Shown here: positions 8,578-17,110 of the stretch, one piece after another
Numbering within the stretch: position 1 is the stretch's first letter
Layout of the letters: every line of letters starts with the position of its first letter
Assembly (NCBI GenBank): GCA_014656175.1
Contig: BNBX01000006.1
Location: 372,001-436,000, forward strand
Reading direction: 5' to 3'
Length of the DNA: 64,000 bases
Source of the DNA: Streptomyces werraensis
GTDB lineage: Bacteria > Actinomycetota > Actinomycetes > Streptomycetales > Streptomycetaceae
Position numbers and translations under genes: made by a program
Notes under the pieces: model-generated
Told to the model about the DNA's origin: nothing
What the model saw: the letters and a program-made list of their open reading frames with translations, nothing else
Databases searched by the model: none

Positions 8578-9321
8578 TCAGAGTGTTTGCCAGAGGCGGG
8601 CCAGTGCCGATGTGGTGAGGACCTGCTCAGGATGTCCCTGTCCGGCGAGACGGCCGTCCTGGAGCAGGAGGCAGGCGTCCGCCGTGCGTGCGACCGTCAG
8701 GTCGTGCGTGGCCTGGACGACCGTCACCCCGTCGGCGACGAGTGCCGTCACCAGTGCCCCGATCCGCTCCCTCGCCTCAGGATCCAGACCTGTGGTCGGC
8801 TCGTCGAGGAGCAGAAGGTCCGACTCCTGTGCCAATCCTTGCGCGAGGAGCGCGCGTTGACGCTGCCCACCCGACAGCTCGCCCAGCTGACGTGAGGCGA
8901 GGTCCCGGATCTCGAGCCGGTCGAGCGCCGCGTCCACGGCCGCGTGGTCCTGGCGGGTCAGCCGGCGCCACGGCCCCCGGTCACCCCAGCGCCCCATCTC
9001 CACGGTCTGCCGGACGGTGAGCGGCAGGGTGTCGCCGACGGCTCCGCGTTGCGGTACGTACGCGGGCGGCCGGTCTCCGGTGCGGTGGAGATCACCGGAT
9101 GTCGGATGGATCACACCGGCAAGCACGCCGAGCAGGGTCGACTTGCCGCTGCCGTTCGGTCCCACGAGCACTGTTGTGGCCAACTTCGGTATCTCCGCGC
9201 TGATTTCACGAAGCACCGGGCGACCTGGGTAACCGGCGCACAACCCGGAGAAGGAGAGATGGGCGGTCCGCCCGGAGGGCGGGGAGGGGGAAGGGTGCGC
9301 TTTAGTGAACATGATTTTCAT
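8578..9321 (-). CDS. aztA: zinc ABC transporter ATP-binding protein AztA
   Basis: The product has 247 residues. It is an ABC ATPase: Walker A VGPNGSGKST at about residue 54, Q-loop in YVPQRGAVGD, signature LSGGQRQRALLA, Walker B LLLLDEPTTGLD, and the switch His in QATHDLTV. It should energise zinc uptake through the AztB permease. The start at 9321 has GAGGG 8 bases upstream; MFTKAHP at 9312 is the alternative. It is divergent from aztB with only 15 bases between the start codons. A Zur-like box (9306-9320) covers its first five codons, so bound repressor would block both directions. Confidence 0.9.
   Translation of the reverse strand: MKIMFTKAHPSPSPPSGRTAHLSFSGLCAGYPGRPVLREISAEIPKLATTVLVGPNGSGKSTLLGVLAGVIHPTSGDLHRTGDRPPAYVPQRGAVGDTLPLTVRQTVEMGRWGDRGPWRRLTRQDHAAVDAALDRLEIRDLASRQLGELSGGQRQRALLAQGLAQESDLLLLDEPTTGLDPEARERIGALVTALVADGVTVVQATHDLTVARTADACLLLQDGRLAGQGHPEQVLTTSALARLWQTL
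9306..9320. promoter_or_regulatory. Zur box between aztA and aztB
   Basis: TGAACATGATTTTCA (minus strand TGAAAATCATGTTCA) is a near-perfect 7-1-7 inverted repeat and matches the Streptomyces zinc-uptake regulator consensus as I recall it. It lies inside the first codons of aztA and between the probable -35 and -10 of aztB, so zinc-loaded Zur should shut off both. Confidence 0.8.
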
Positions 9322-9323
9322 TG

Positions 9324-9329
9324 TAGTGT
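9324..9329 (+). promoter_or_regulatory. -10 box of a probable leaderless aztB transcript
   Basis: TAGTGT fits TANNNT and ends 7 nt before the aztB ATG at 9337. No convincing ribosome-binding site precedes that ATG. A leaderless mRNA starting at the ATG would solve the lack of space between the divergent start codons. Confidence 0.5.
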
Positions 9330-9336
9330 CCCTCGT

Positions 9337-10197
9337 ATGGAATGGCTGACGGCCCCTTTCGAAGTGACCTTCGTGCAACGAGCCCTGTGGGGCGGGATAT
9401 TGGTGTCCGCGATCTGCGCGTCGGCGGGCACCTGGGTGGTGCTGAGGGGGATGGCCTTCCTCGGTGACGCCATGTCCCACGGGCTGCTGCCGGGTGTCGC
9501 GCTGGCCGCGCTGCTCGGCGGGAATCTGATGGTGGGGGCGGTGGTCAGCGCCGTCGTCATGACGGCCGGCGTCACCGCGCTCGGCCGTACACCGAGGCTG
9601 TCCCAGGACACCGGCATCGGGCTGCTGTTCGTGGGCATGCTGTCGCTCGGCGTGATCATCGTCTCGCGCTCGCAGTCCTTCGCGGTCGACCTGACCGGCT
9701 TCCTCTTCGGTGACGTACTCGCCGTCCGGCAGCAGGACCTCCTCGTGCTCGCCGCGGCGTTGCTCGCGGCGCTGGTGGTGTCGGTCCTCGGCCACCGCGC
9801 CTTCCTGGCCCTGGCGTTCGACGAGCGCAAGGCTCACACCCTGGGTCTGCGGCTGCGCCTGGCCCACGCCGTGCTGCTCGGCCTTCTCGGTCTGGCGATC
9901 GTGGCCTCGTTCCACATCGTGGGAACACTGCTCGTCCTCGGACTGCTCATCGCACCGCCGGCGGCCGCTCTGCCCTGGGCCCGCAGCGTGCGCGGGGTCA
10001 TGGCGCTCGCCGCCCTGCTCGGCGCCACCGCCACGTTCGGCGGGCTGCTTCTGTCCTGGCACTTGAGCACCGCCGCCGGCGCGACCGTCGCGGCGCTCGC
10101 GGTGAGCCTGTTCTTCCTCTCCCACATGGTGTCCGGCCTGCGTGACCGCCGTGCGCGCCACACCCCCGCCCCGGCCCCCGTACTCGAAGTCGACTGA
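9337..10197 (+). CDS. aztB: zinc ABC transporter permease AztB
   Basis: The product has 286 residues with about eight hydrophobic helices, typical of the ABC-3 permeases for zinc and manganese. Family features include ASAGTWVVLRGMAFLGDAMS near residue 27, GFLFGDVLAV, and the motif FHIVGTLLVLGLLIAPPAAA that contacts the ATPase. It should form the membrane channel of the AztABC zinc importer. ATG 9337 begins the conserved MEWLTAPFE; see the adjacent leaderless -10 box. aztD follows after 21 bases. Confidence 0.9.
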   Translation: MEWLTAPFEVTFVQRALWGGILVSAICASAGTWVVLRGMAFLGDAMSHGLLPGVALAALLGGNLMVGAVVSAVVMTAGVTALGRTPRLSQDTGIGLLFVGMLSLGVIIVSRSQSFAVDLTGFLFGDVLAVRQQDLLVLAAALLAALVVSVLGHRAFLALAFDERKAHTLGLRLRLAHAVLLGLLGLAIVASFHIVGTLLVLGLLIAPPAAALPWARSVRGVMALAALLGATATFGGLLLSWHLSTAAGATVAALAVSLFFLSHMVSGLRDRRARHTPAPAPVLEVD

Positions 10198-10218
10198 AAG
10201 AAGTCAGAGGCGATCGCC

Positions 10219-11454
10219 ATGACCGTACGCAGAAACGTCACCCCGTGGGCATCGACCGCACTGGTGCTCACCGCGCTCCTCACCACGAGTTGTGGAGGCG
10301 CGGGCAGCAACACCGCATCACCTGGAGCGAGTTCCCCGTCCGCCGTCCCGCACGGACACGTCGAGGGAGCCCGGGAGGCCGCAGAGCAGCAGTCCCGGCT
10401 CCTCCTCAACGACCCCGCCGGCGGCGACACCAGGATCCTCGACCTCGTCACCGGCCAGGTGCACACGACGGCACAGGTGAAGAACGCCGTTCGGCTGGGA
10501 ACCGACGGCAGGTTCGGCTACCTCCACACACCCGGAGGCACGCACGTCCTCGACAGCGGTGTCTGGATGGTGGACCACGGGGACCACGTCCACTACTACA
10601 GCGCGGCGACACGGGACGTGGGCGAGCTTCCCGCGGGAAGCCGCGCCCAGGTACGCAGCGACGCCGCCGTGACCGCGGTGACCGACGAGGGCGGGCGCAC
10701 CCTCCTGTACGACCGCAGCGAACTGGAGCAGGGGAAGATCACATCTCCCGTGACGCTGCCGGGCACCCACACCGGCACCGTCGTCCCGTACGAGGAGCAC
10801 CTGCTCGCCTTCAGGAACAGGAGCGGCACCGCCGAACTCGTCGTCCTCGACCGCAGGGGAAACCGTGTCGCCTCACCGGGCATGACGTGCGCGGAGCCCC
10901 GAGGGGACGCCGTGACCAGGCGCGGCGTGATTTTCGGCTGCGCCGACGGCGCCCTGCTCGTCCGCGCACACAACGGTGCCTTCACCGCCGAGGCGATCCC
11001 GTACGGCACACATGTCCCCGCGACGGAACGGGCCACCGTGTTCCGTCATCGGCCCGGCAGCGACACGCTCACCGCCGCGGCCGGAGACGACGCCGTCTGG
11101 GTCCTCGACGTCGCCGAACGGACCTGGACGCGGGTGGACACCGGACCGGTCGTCGCGGTCAACACCGCCGGAGAGGGGTCCCCGTTGCTCGTCCTGGAGA
11201 CCGACGGCTCGCTGCACGGCTACGACATCGCAACCGGAGAACGGACGGCGCGAACCAAGTCGCTGCTGACGGAAGGGACATGGGCCCGTACCGACGGCAG
11301 CGCCCCCGTCATCGAAGTCGACCGCAGCCGCGCCTACGTCAACGACCCGGAAAGCAAGAAGGTGTTCGAGATCGACTACAACGACGGCCTGCGCATCGCG
11401 CGCTCCTTCGACCTGGACATCAGGCCCGTGCTCATGGCGGAGACCGGACGATGA
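10219..11454 (+). CDS. aztD: zinc metallochaperone AztD-like lipoprotein, divergent first copy
   Basis: The product has 411 residues: a lipoprotein signal (LTALLTTSC, Cys about 26), a short His/Ser segment (HGHVEGAREA) and a beta-propeller. AztD proteins hand zinc to the AztC binding protein outside the cell. It aligns along its length with the second copy at 12514, but where that copy has AEAHHGVAIEL and CPGVHGEAA this one has HTGTVVPYE and CAEPRGDAV, so two His-bearing motifs are altered; the Cys pair is kept. It has its own His cluster, VDHGDHVHYY. Its stop overlaps the aztC start (ATGA), so the two are coupled. Role relative to the second copy is open. Confidence 0.82.
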   Translation: MTVRRNVTPWASTALVLTALLTTSCGGAGSNTASPGASSPSAVPHGHVEGAREAAEQQSRLLLNDPAGGDTRILDLVTGQVHTTAQVKNAVRLGTDGRFGYLHTPGGTHVLDSGVWMVDHGDHVHYYSAATRDVGELPAGSRAQVRSDAAVTAVTDEGGRTLLYDRSELEQGKITSPVTLPGTHTGTVVPYEEHLLAFRNRSGTAELVVLDRRGNRVASPGMTCAEPRGDAVTRRGVIFGCADGALLVRAHNGAFTAEAIPYGTHVPATERATVFRHRPGSDTLTAAAGDDAVWVLDVAERTWTRVDTGPVVAVNTAGEGSPLLVLETDGSLHGYDIATGERTARTKSLLTEGTWARTDGSAPVIEVDRSRAYVNDPESKKVFEIDYNDGLRIARSFDLDIRPVLMAETGR

Positions 11455-12428
11455 GCCGCACCGGCGCGAAGCAGCACGTACGGGTGGGCATCGCCCGCCT
11501 GCGCCACCTGATCGCGGGACTTCTCGCCCTCGTGACAGCCGCTACCGCCACCGCCTGCACCACCGGCGACGACCGGCCCGACATCGTCGTCACCACCAAC
11601 ATCCTCGGCGACGTCACCCGGGAGATCGTCGGTGGCGAAGCCGACGTCACCGTCCTGATGAAGCCCAACGCCGACCCGCACTCCTTCGGTCTGTCGGCGG
11701 TGCAGGCCGCCGAGCTGGAACGCGCCGACCTGATCGTCCACAACGGTCTGGGGCTCGAGGAGAACGTACTGCGGCATGTGGACGCCGCACGCGAATCCGG
11801 CGTCGCCACCTTCGCCGCCGGCGGGGCGGCCGGCCCGCTCACCTTCCACACCGCCGGCGACGGCGGTCCCGAGGGCGAAGCAGGACAGCCCGACCCGCAC
11901 TTCTGGACCGACCCCGACCGGATGCGCGAGGTCACCGCCCTGCTCGCCGACCAGGTCGTCGAACACGTCGACGGCGTCGACGCCGACACCGTGCGCGCCA
12001 ACGCCGACCGCTATGCGAAGCAACTCACCGAGCTCACCGCCTGGATGGAGAGGTCGTTCGACCGCGTCCCTGCGGACCGGAGGGCCCTCGTCACCAACCA
12101 CCACGTCTTCGGCTACCTCGCCGACCGCTTCGGCCTCCGCGTGATCGGCGCGGTCATCCCGAGCGGCACCACGCTGGCCTCACCCAGCTCCTCCGACCTG
12201 CGCTCCCTCACCGAGGCGATGGACAAGGCAGGCGTACGCACGGTCTTCGCCGACTCCTCCCAGCCCCAGCGCCTCGCCGAGGTACTGCGGACGGAGCTGG
12301 GCGGCGGGGTTCGCGTCGTCCAGCTGTACTCGGAGTCCTTGACCGCCAAGGGCGGGGGCGCCGACACCTACCTGCGGATGATGCGCGCCAACACCACCGC
12401 CATGGTCACCGGCCTGACCGGCCACTGA
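11451..12428 (+). CDS. aztC: zinc ABC transporter substrate-binding protein AztC
   Basis: The product has 325 residues with a lipoprotein signal (TAATATAC, Cys about 37). It belongs to the cluster A-I metal-binding proteins. Probable zinc ligands are His in NADPHSFGLS, His in RALVTNHHVFGYLADRFGL and Asp in VFADSSQPQ. The long acidic His loop of ZnuA is reduced to a short segment (GGPEGEAGQPDPHFW). It should capture zinc, from AztD or directly, and deliver it to AztB. It starts inside the stop codon of the first aztD. The gene order B-D-C-D is unusual compared with one D per operon. Confidence 0.9.
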   Translation: MSRTGAKQHVRVGIARLRHLIAGLLALVTAATATACTTGDDRPDIVVTTNILGDVTREIVGGEADVTVLMKPNADPHSFGLSAVQAAELERADLIVHNGLGLEENVLRHVDAARESGVATFAAGGAAGPLTFHTAGDGGPEGEAGQPDPHFWTDPDRMREVTALLADQVVEHVDGVDADTVRANADRYAKQLTELTAWMERSFDRVPADRRALVTNHHVFGYLADRFGLRVIGAVIPSGTTLASPSSSDLRSLTEAMDKAGVRTVFADSSQPQRLAEVLRTELGGGVRVVQLYSESLTAKGGGADTYLRMMRANTTAMVTGLTGH

Positions 12429-12513
12429 CCCCTCCGAGCCGGCACACCGGCCATGGGCGCCGGCACATCACCCCTCCATGCCGCCGTCGCGCGGTGCAGA
12501 AAGGAACACACCG

Positions 12514-13716
12514 ATGAACAAGTCGATACGCGTCAGAGCGCTCACGGGCACGGCGCTGGCCCTGGCGGTCACCACCGTCCTGACCGCCTGCGGCGGGGGG
12601 AGCTCCTCCACCTCCGGTACCACGTCCGACGGGACCCCGAGCGCCACGCCCGCGGTGACGGTCAGGGATCCGCTGGTCGCCACCTTCGACGGAGGTCTGT
12701 ACATCCTCGACGGAAAGAGCCTCAAGCTCGCCAAGACCATCGACCTGCCCGGCTTCAACCGGGTCAACCCCGCGGGCGACCGGGACCACGTCGTCGTGTC
12801 CACCGACAGCGGGTTCCGCGTCCTGAACGCCACCGACCAGGCCCTCACCGACATCGAGTACCAGGGCCCCAAGCCCGGCCACGTGGTACGCCACGCCGGA
12901 AAGACCGTGCTCTTCACCGACGGCACCGGAGAGGTCAACGTCTTCGACCCCGCCGATCTGAGCAGTGGCAAGAAGCCGGAAGGCCGCACCTACACCTCCG
13001 CCGAAGCACACCACGGTGTCGCCATCGAACTGGCCAACGGCGAACTCCTCACCACCCTGGGCACCGAGGAGAAGCGCACCGGCGCGCTGGTGCTGGACGG
13101 GAACAACAAGGAGATCGCGCGCAACGAGAACTGTCCCGGCGTCCATGGCGAGGCGGCAGCCAGGAACGAGGCCGTCGGACTCGGCTGCGAGGACGGCATC
13201 CTGATCTACAAGGACGGCAGGTTCACCAAGATCGACGCCCCCGACGACTACGGCCGCATCGGCAACCAGGCCGGCAGCGACGCCTCGCCGGTCCTGCTGG
13301 GCGACTACAAGACCGACCCGGAGGCCGAGCTGGAGCGGCCCACCCGCATCTCCCTCATCGACACCGAGAAGAAGCGGCTGCGCCTCGTCGACCTGGGCGT
13401 GAGCTACTCCTTCCGATCACTGGGCCGCGGTCCGCACGGGGAGGCCCTGGTCCTGGGCACCGACGGTGCCCTGCGCGTCATCGACCCGGACAGCGGCAGG
13501 ATCGAGAAGAAGATCCCGGTCGTGGGCGAGTGGCAGGAACCGCTGGACTGGCAGCAGGCCCGGCCCACCCTGTTCGTCCGCGGGCACGTCGCGTACGTCT
13601 CCGAGCCCGGCAAGAAGGCGCTGCACGCCGTCGACGTGGAGACGGGGAAGAAGATCACCTCGGTCACCCTGCCGAAGAGCACCAACGAACTGTCGGGCGT
13701 CGTCGCCGGACACTGA
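12514..13716 (+). CDS. aztD: zinc metallochaperone AztD
   Basis: The product has 400 residues with a lipoprotein signal (LTAC, Cys about 25), a Ser/Thr linker and a beta-propeller of repeated strands (LYILDGKSLKLAKTI, LRVIDPDSGRI, HAVDVETGKKITSV). It keeps the AztD-type motifs AEAHHGVAIEL and ENCPGVHGEAAARNEA with two conserved cysteines (NCPG and GLGCEDG). It is probably the active zinc-loading partner of AztC. AAAGGA lies 9 bases before the ATG. It is 85 bases downstream of aztC and followed by a strong terminator, so it ends the operon. Confidence 0.88.
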   Translation: MNKSIRVRALTGTALALAVTTVLTACGGGSSSTSGTTSDGTPSATPAVTVRDPLVATFDGGLYILDGKSLKLAKTIDLPGFNRVNPAGDRDHVVVSTDSGFRVLNATDQALTDIEYQGPKPGHVVRHAGKTVLFTDGTGEVNVFDPADLSSGKKPEGRTYTSAEAHHGVAIELANGELLTTLGTEEKRTGALVLDGNNKEIARNENCPGVHGEAAARNEAVGLGCEDGILIYKDGRFTKIDAPDDYGRIGNQAGSDASPVLLGDYKTDPEAELERPTRISLIDTEKKRLRLVDLGVSYSFRSLGRGPHGEALVLGTDGALRVIDPDSGRIEKKIPVVGEWQEPLDWQQARPTLFVRGHVAYVSEPGKKALHAVDVETGKKITSVTLPKSTNELSGVVAGH

Positions 13717-13734
13717 CGGCGCGACACGCCCGCG

Positions 13735-13763
13735 CCACAGCGGCCCGCCGCGGGCCGCTGTGG
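13735..13763 (+). terminator. 13-bp stem hairpin ending the azt operon
   Basis: CCACAGCGGCCCG and CGGGCCGCTGTGG form a perfect 13-bp stem around a CCG loop, 18 bases after the aztD stop. There is no T run, as usual for Streptomyces terminators. Confidence 0.75.
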
Positions 13764-13816
13764 CCGCTCTCCACCTTGACGATGTGCGCCTCGCCGTCAC
13801 CACGCCCGGTGGCGGC
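13758..13816 (-). pseudogene. possible remnant of a beta-propeller gene end
   Basis: On the minus strand one frame reads ATGRGDGEAHIVKVESGHSG. This resembles the C-terminal part of the beta-propeller gene at 22648 (VTRGGHGEVHIIDAETGHEA) at about half the positions. No start or longer frame goes with it. From 13817 to 14102 I see nothing else. The similarity is short and may be chance. Confidence 0.25.
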
Positions 13817-14102
13817 GCTACGCGTCGCAGAGAAGGACCGCCGGCCTTCTCACGAGGTCCGGCCGGCGTCCGCCGGTGCTCTCGACACCAGCGTGGCCGC
13901 GGCAGAGTTCGGCTGGTCAGCCCAGCGGGACGGCGGAAAGAGGGCGGGTGCGGCGAGGACCGCCACGTTCGCTTCGGATGCGCCCACGGGACGGCGGTCG
14001 CCATGCCTCTGGCGACGTGGTCCCTCGCATGCGCATCGGCGGCCCAGGCCGACGAGGCCGCCGGTTCCCGGCCCGCCCACCGTCCCCGCCCCTTCCGGCT
14101 GC

Positions 14103-14666
14103 TCACTTCTGCTGCAAGGCCTGGCGCATCCAGTGAAGTCGCTCCAGGGAGCGGCGGCGCATCCACAGAACCCAGAAGCACAGCGCGACCATGCCGACGG
14201 CGAACACAAGGGGGAGGACGAGGGACCCGCTGACGGCACCGAGTACGACCAAGCCGATGGTGAGGATGCCCATGGCGCCGAGCCAGTACGGCAGCCACTT
14301 GCGGGCCCTTTCCATCTGGCCGAGCTGCTCGGCCACCAGCCGTCGCACGGCCGCCTGTTCCTCGGGCTCCTGCGGCACCTCGTGGTGACGGATCTTCCGG
14401 TTCAGGTCCGCGAGTCCGCCCGCGTCGGTGCCCACGGCTCGGGCGGCCCGGCGGCGCTGCACGGCCAGGACCGCGATGGCGATCCCGGTGTAGAGAGCGC
14501 TATGGAGCACCCAGGCAGCTGGGTGCTCGTCTCTGCGGAACAGGGCCGTGATACCCAGTCCCAGGAGGAACACCAGGACCGCCTGTGCGGTCAGACTGCG
14601 GTCGAGTAAGCGCTTGAGCGAGAGCACAGCGCAGACCTCCTTGAAAAGAAGTCGGGACAGCGTCAT
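14103..14666 (-). CDS. four-helix integral membrane protein, function unknown
   Basis: The product has 187 residues. Two N-terminal hydrophobic helices (about residues 25-43 and 51-70) are followed by a charged cytoplasmic stretch (NRKIRHHEVPQEPEEQAAVR) and two more helices (about 128-150 and 152-172), ending in a basic tail (MRRRSLERLHWMRQAL). The start at 14666 has GGAAGG 5 bases upstream. It is convergent with the azt operon. I recognise no catalytic motif; small actinobacterial membrane proteins of this layout are common and uncharacterised. Confidence 0.75.
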   Translation of the reverse strand: MTLSRLLFKEVCAVLSLKRLLDRSLTAQAVLVFLLGLGITALFRRDEHPAAWVLHSALYTGIAIAVLAVQRRRAARAVGTDAGGLADLNRKIRHHEVPQEPEEQAAVRRLVAEQLGQMERARKWLPYWLGAMGILTIGLVVLGAVSGSLVLPLVFAVGMVALCFWVLWMRRRSLERLHWMRQALQQK

Positions 14667-14872
14667 CGCCTTCCGGATACCCCGCGTTCTCCCCCTCATC
14701 TGACCAACCGTTGGTTCTCCGGTGCCGGGACGGCCGGTGATCCACCGGCCGTCCCGGCACTGCGGGGAACGCGATGCGTCGGCCACGTCGGACGGCTGCC
14801 CGAGGCGGCCGAGGGGTGTCATACCGACCACGCTTGTGCTGCGGCGCGCGTGGCCGGCGACAGGGCCTCGTT

Positions 14873-14886
14873 TGTTCAAACGAACA
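14873..14886. promoter_or_regulatory. inverted repeat upstream of the DeoR-type gene
   Basis: TGTTC-AAAC-GAACA is a perfect 5-4-5 inverted repeat 22 bases before the start codon of the DeoR/GlpR-type regulator at 14909, a likely autoregulatory operator. A very similar repeat, TGTTC-GTAT-GAACA, occurs at 16871. Confidence 0.5.
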
Positions 14887-14908
14887 GATCGGTGTTAGAA
14901 GTAGTGCC

Positions 14909-15694
14909 ATGAGTGCCGGAGACCGTCTTGACCTGACCCTGAGGCTCGTCCAGAACGCGGGCAAGCTGTCCGTGTCGGAACTGGCCGAACGCCTCGGCGT
15001 CTCGGAGATGACCGTTCGCCGGGACCTGAACGCGCTGGAGAGCCAGGGCCTGCTGCGCCGGGTGCACGGCGGCGCCGTTCCCGTGCGTACGCGGGAAGAG
15101 GGTGGAGGCTTCCTCGCCCGGCGCGAGTGGCAGGCCGCCACCAAGGACCGGCTGGGGGCGGCGGTCGCCGCGATGATCGAGCCTGGGTCAAGGGTGCTGC
15201 TGGACGCGGGCACCACCACGGTTCACGTCGGGGAACACCTGGTGGAGCGCGCTCCGCTCACGGTGGCCGTACTGAGCCTGCAGGCAGCCGAAGTCCTGGC
15301 GGACAAGCCGGGCATCGAACTTCTTGTGGTGGGAGGGCGATCGCGTCCGGGTGAACGCTCGCTGGTGGGCCCCCTGGCGCTACGCACCCTGGAGTCCCTG
15401 AGCTTCGACTGCTTCGTCATGTCGATCGGCGGGGTCCACGCCGAGCGCGGCTGGACGGAGTTCTCCCTCGACGACGCGGCGGTCAAGCAGGTCGGTCTTG
15501 CGCAGGCGGCACGGTCCGTCGTGGTCGCCGACGCCACCAAACTCGGGGTGCGGGCGTTCAGCCGGGTTGCTCCGCTGGGCGCGGCGGGTGCCTTCGTCAC
15601 TGATGCCGCGGCTGAGGACGCGCAGACCCATCCGAACGGCCCCCAGACCCTCCAGGCCCTGAGGGAGTCCGGGGTCGAGGTCCACCTGGCGTAA
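14909..15694 (+). CDS. DeoR/GlpR-family transcriptional regulator
   Basis: The product has 261 residues, the usual DeoR length. The N-terminal helix-turn-helix reads LSVSELAERLGVSEMTVRRD followed by LNALESQGLLRRVHGGAVP (about residues 19-58). The sensor domain is of the sugar-phosphate isomerase type (VLLDAGTTTVHVGEHL, LLVVGGRSRPGERSLVGPLA, VADATKLGVRAF). Such proteins usually repress sugar or polyol genes and are released by phosphorylated sugars. The start at 14909 was chosen because the conserved domain begins there. No sugar operon is adjacent, so the target is unclear. Confidence 0.9.
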   Translation: MSAGDRLDLTLRLVQNAGKLSVSELAERLGVSEMTVRRDLNALESQGLLRRVHGGAVPVRTREEGGGFLARREWQAATKDRLGAAVAAMIEPGSRVLLDAGTTTVHVGEHLVERAPLTVAVLSLQAAEVLADKPGIELLVVGGRSRPGERSLVGPLALRTLESLSFDCFVMSIGGVHAERGWTEFSLDDAAVKQVGLAQAARSVVVADATKLGVRAFSRVAPLGAAGAFVTDAAAEDAQTHPNGPQTLQALRESGVEVHLA

Positions 15695-15780
15695 CGGCCG
15701 CCGGCGCCGTGCGCGGGACCGGCGGGGCGGCTCGCACGTCGTCTCACGTCCCCGGACGCTGCCGCAGACGAACTTCGGGG

Positions 15781-16602
15781 TCACGCGACGTCCTGCGGGT
15801 GGAAAGCGTGCTCCGTGAAGCTGCCGCACGCCGTGAACCCCAGGCGTCGGTAGACCAGTTCACCGTCCGCCGTCGCCTGCAGCACCGCGCGGGACCTGCC
15901 GTGCTCGCGTGCGGCGTGGAGCGCGGCCACGGTGATGGCGCCGCCGTAGCCGCGTCGGCGGTGGCCGGCGAGGGTGCTGATGTTGTAGATGCCGGCCACA
16001 TCGGCGTGGTGGAAGACTTCCGCCGAGCAGACCGGCTGGTCGCGGTAGTACCCGATGAGGTACTGGGCAGGGCAGTCGGGCCGGAGGGCCCAGAGGGCCG
16101 CGTCGCGGTAGAAGGCCCGCACCGTGGCGGCCGGCGGGTCCCAGTTCGCGGACAGCACAGCGGCATAGTCGGCGAGCTGTTCGGGACTCCTCACCTGACG
16201 GATGTCCAAATCCGCGATGTGTGGGCGGGAGGGAAGCGCGTCGAGGGGTGCCCACATCGCCGTCTCGCTCTCGGAGGCTTCGAGGCCGGCTGCCTCGAGG
16301 CGGCGGGAGAGGTCCGAGGGCGTGGAAGTGGGTCCGACCCACCAGGAGAAGGGGCGTCCCGCGGCTTTCAGCGTGTGGAGCGTCGCTTCGATGCGAGCCG
16401 CGGCCTGCTCGGGGGCGAAGCGTGCCGCCGCCACGATGTTGAACGTGTCGTCGTCGATCCCGCTGTCGGCGATCAGCAGGTCGTCCGTTTCGGTCACGGA
16501 CGCACCGACGACCTTCCGGTGCAGGTGGGCCGCGTGCTCTGCCAGGTTGGCTTCCATGCGCACGAGGATGTCCGCTTCACCGGCACCTGCGCACGGCTTC
16601 AT
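15781..16602 (-). CDS. GNAT-family N-acetyltransferase
   Basis: The product has 273 residues. The C-terminal half (about residues 140-270) is a GNAT domain: YLIGYYRDQPVCSAEVFHHA, then the acetyl-CoA-binding loop ISTLAGHRRRGYGGAITVAA and the closing ATADGELVYRRLGFT. The N-terminal half looks like a diverged, catalytically silent GNAT fold (WWVGPTSTPSDLSRRLEAAG). Double-GNAT proteins of this size are frequent in Streptomyces; substrates are rarely known. ATG 16602 is taken as start; an in-frame TTG at 16608 is possible. It is convergent with the DeoR gene. Confidence 0.82.
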   Translation of the reverse strand: MKPCAGAGEADILVRMEANLAEHAAHLHRKVVGASVTETDDLLIADSGIDDDTFNIVAAARFAPEQAAARIEATLHTLKAAGRPFSWWVGPTSTPSDLSRRLEAAGLEASESETAMWAPLDALPSRPHIADLDIRQVRSPEQLADYAAVLSANWDPPAATVRAFYRDAALWALRPDCPAQYLIGYYRDQPVCSAEVFHHADVAGIYNISTLAGHRRRGYGGAITVAALHAAREHGRSRAVLQATADGELVYRRLGFTACGSFTEHAFHPQDVA

Positions 16603-16870
16603 GATCAACTACCGTCTTCAATCTCTCCGGGTGTCCCACATCTTCCGCCTCGCCGCGCGACCGGTCTCATACCGGGTCCCCGTCAGCCATCCGGAGACGG
16701 TGAGCGGACGTGAACGAGAAGTACTGCCGGCGCCGGCCGGGGTGACCGAACGACGCCGAAGCCGGCGACGGCAGGGAAGGTGCGAGGCTCCACCCTTCAC
16801 TCCCGTGATGCGGCGCGACGGGCGCGCTGTCGGTCAACGCGGCCACACTAACATCAAATCGCACATGGCG

Positions 16871-16884
16871 TGTTCGTATGAACA
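16871..16884. promoter_or_regulatory. inverted repeat like the DeoR operator
   Basis: TGTTC-GTAT-GAACA shares both 5-base arms and the 4-base spacing with the repeat at 14873 in front of the DeoR-type gene. It may be a second operator of that regulator. Confidence 0.35.
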
Positions 16885-17071
16885 TGGGGATGGCTGGACC
16901 GCGTGGATCGCGCTGTCGCGTCGGCCTGTGGTTCCTGTGTACCGCCGCCTCTGTGGACGTCATTCTGCAAGGCCCAGTAATCAAACATCGAAGTGGTCAA
17001 ATGAACGTCTTCATGTTAGAAACGGTGTGAGGCAACGCCGCCCGACGGAACCTGACCCCCTTCGGTCGGCT

Positions 17072-17110
17072 CGGACTTCCACGGGGACGAGGTCCCCCCG
17101 TCAAAGTCCG
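17072..17110 (+). promoter_or_regulatory. leader hairpin upstream of the DUF4406-Nudix pair
   Basis: CGGACTT at 17072 pairs with AAGTCCG at 17104-17110, and inside it ACGGGGAC pairs with GTCCCC(CC)GT with a two-base bulge. The structure ends 33 bases before the GTG start at 17144 and just upstream of GGAGGAG. It could be an attenuator or a structured leader; I do not recognise a riboswitch class. Confidence 0.4.

Noticed and set aside
9322..10161. Upstream extension of the aztA frame opposite aztB
   Set aside because: Gln/Arg/His-rich antisense of a membrane protein; the ATPase domain starts at 9321.
13417..14298. 293-residue minus-strand open frame
   Set aside because: Crosses the aztD terminator and overlaps two genes; Arg/Pro-rich with no family signal.
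17072..17110. Known riboswitch
   Set aside because: The hairpin has no conserved core of any class I know; kept only as an unassigned leader structure.
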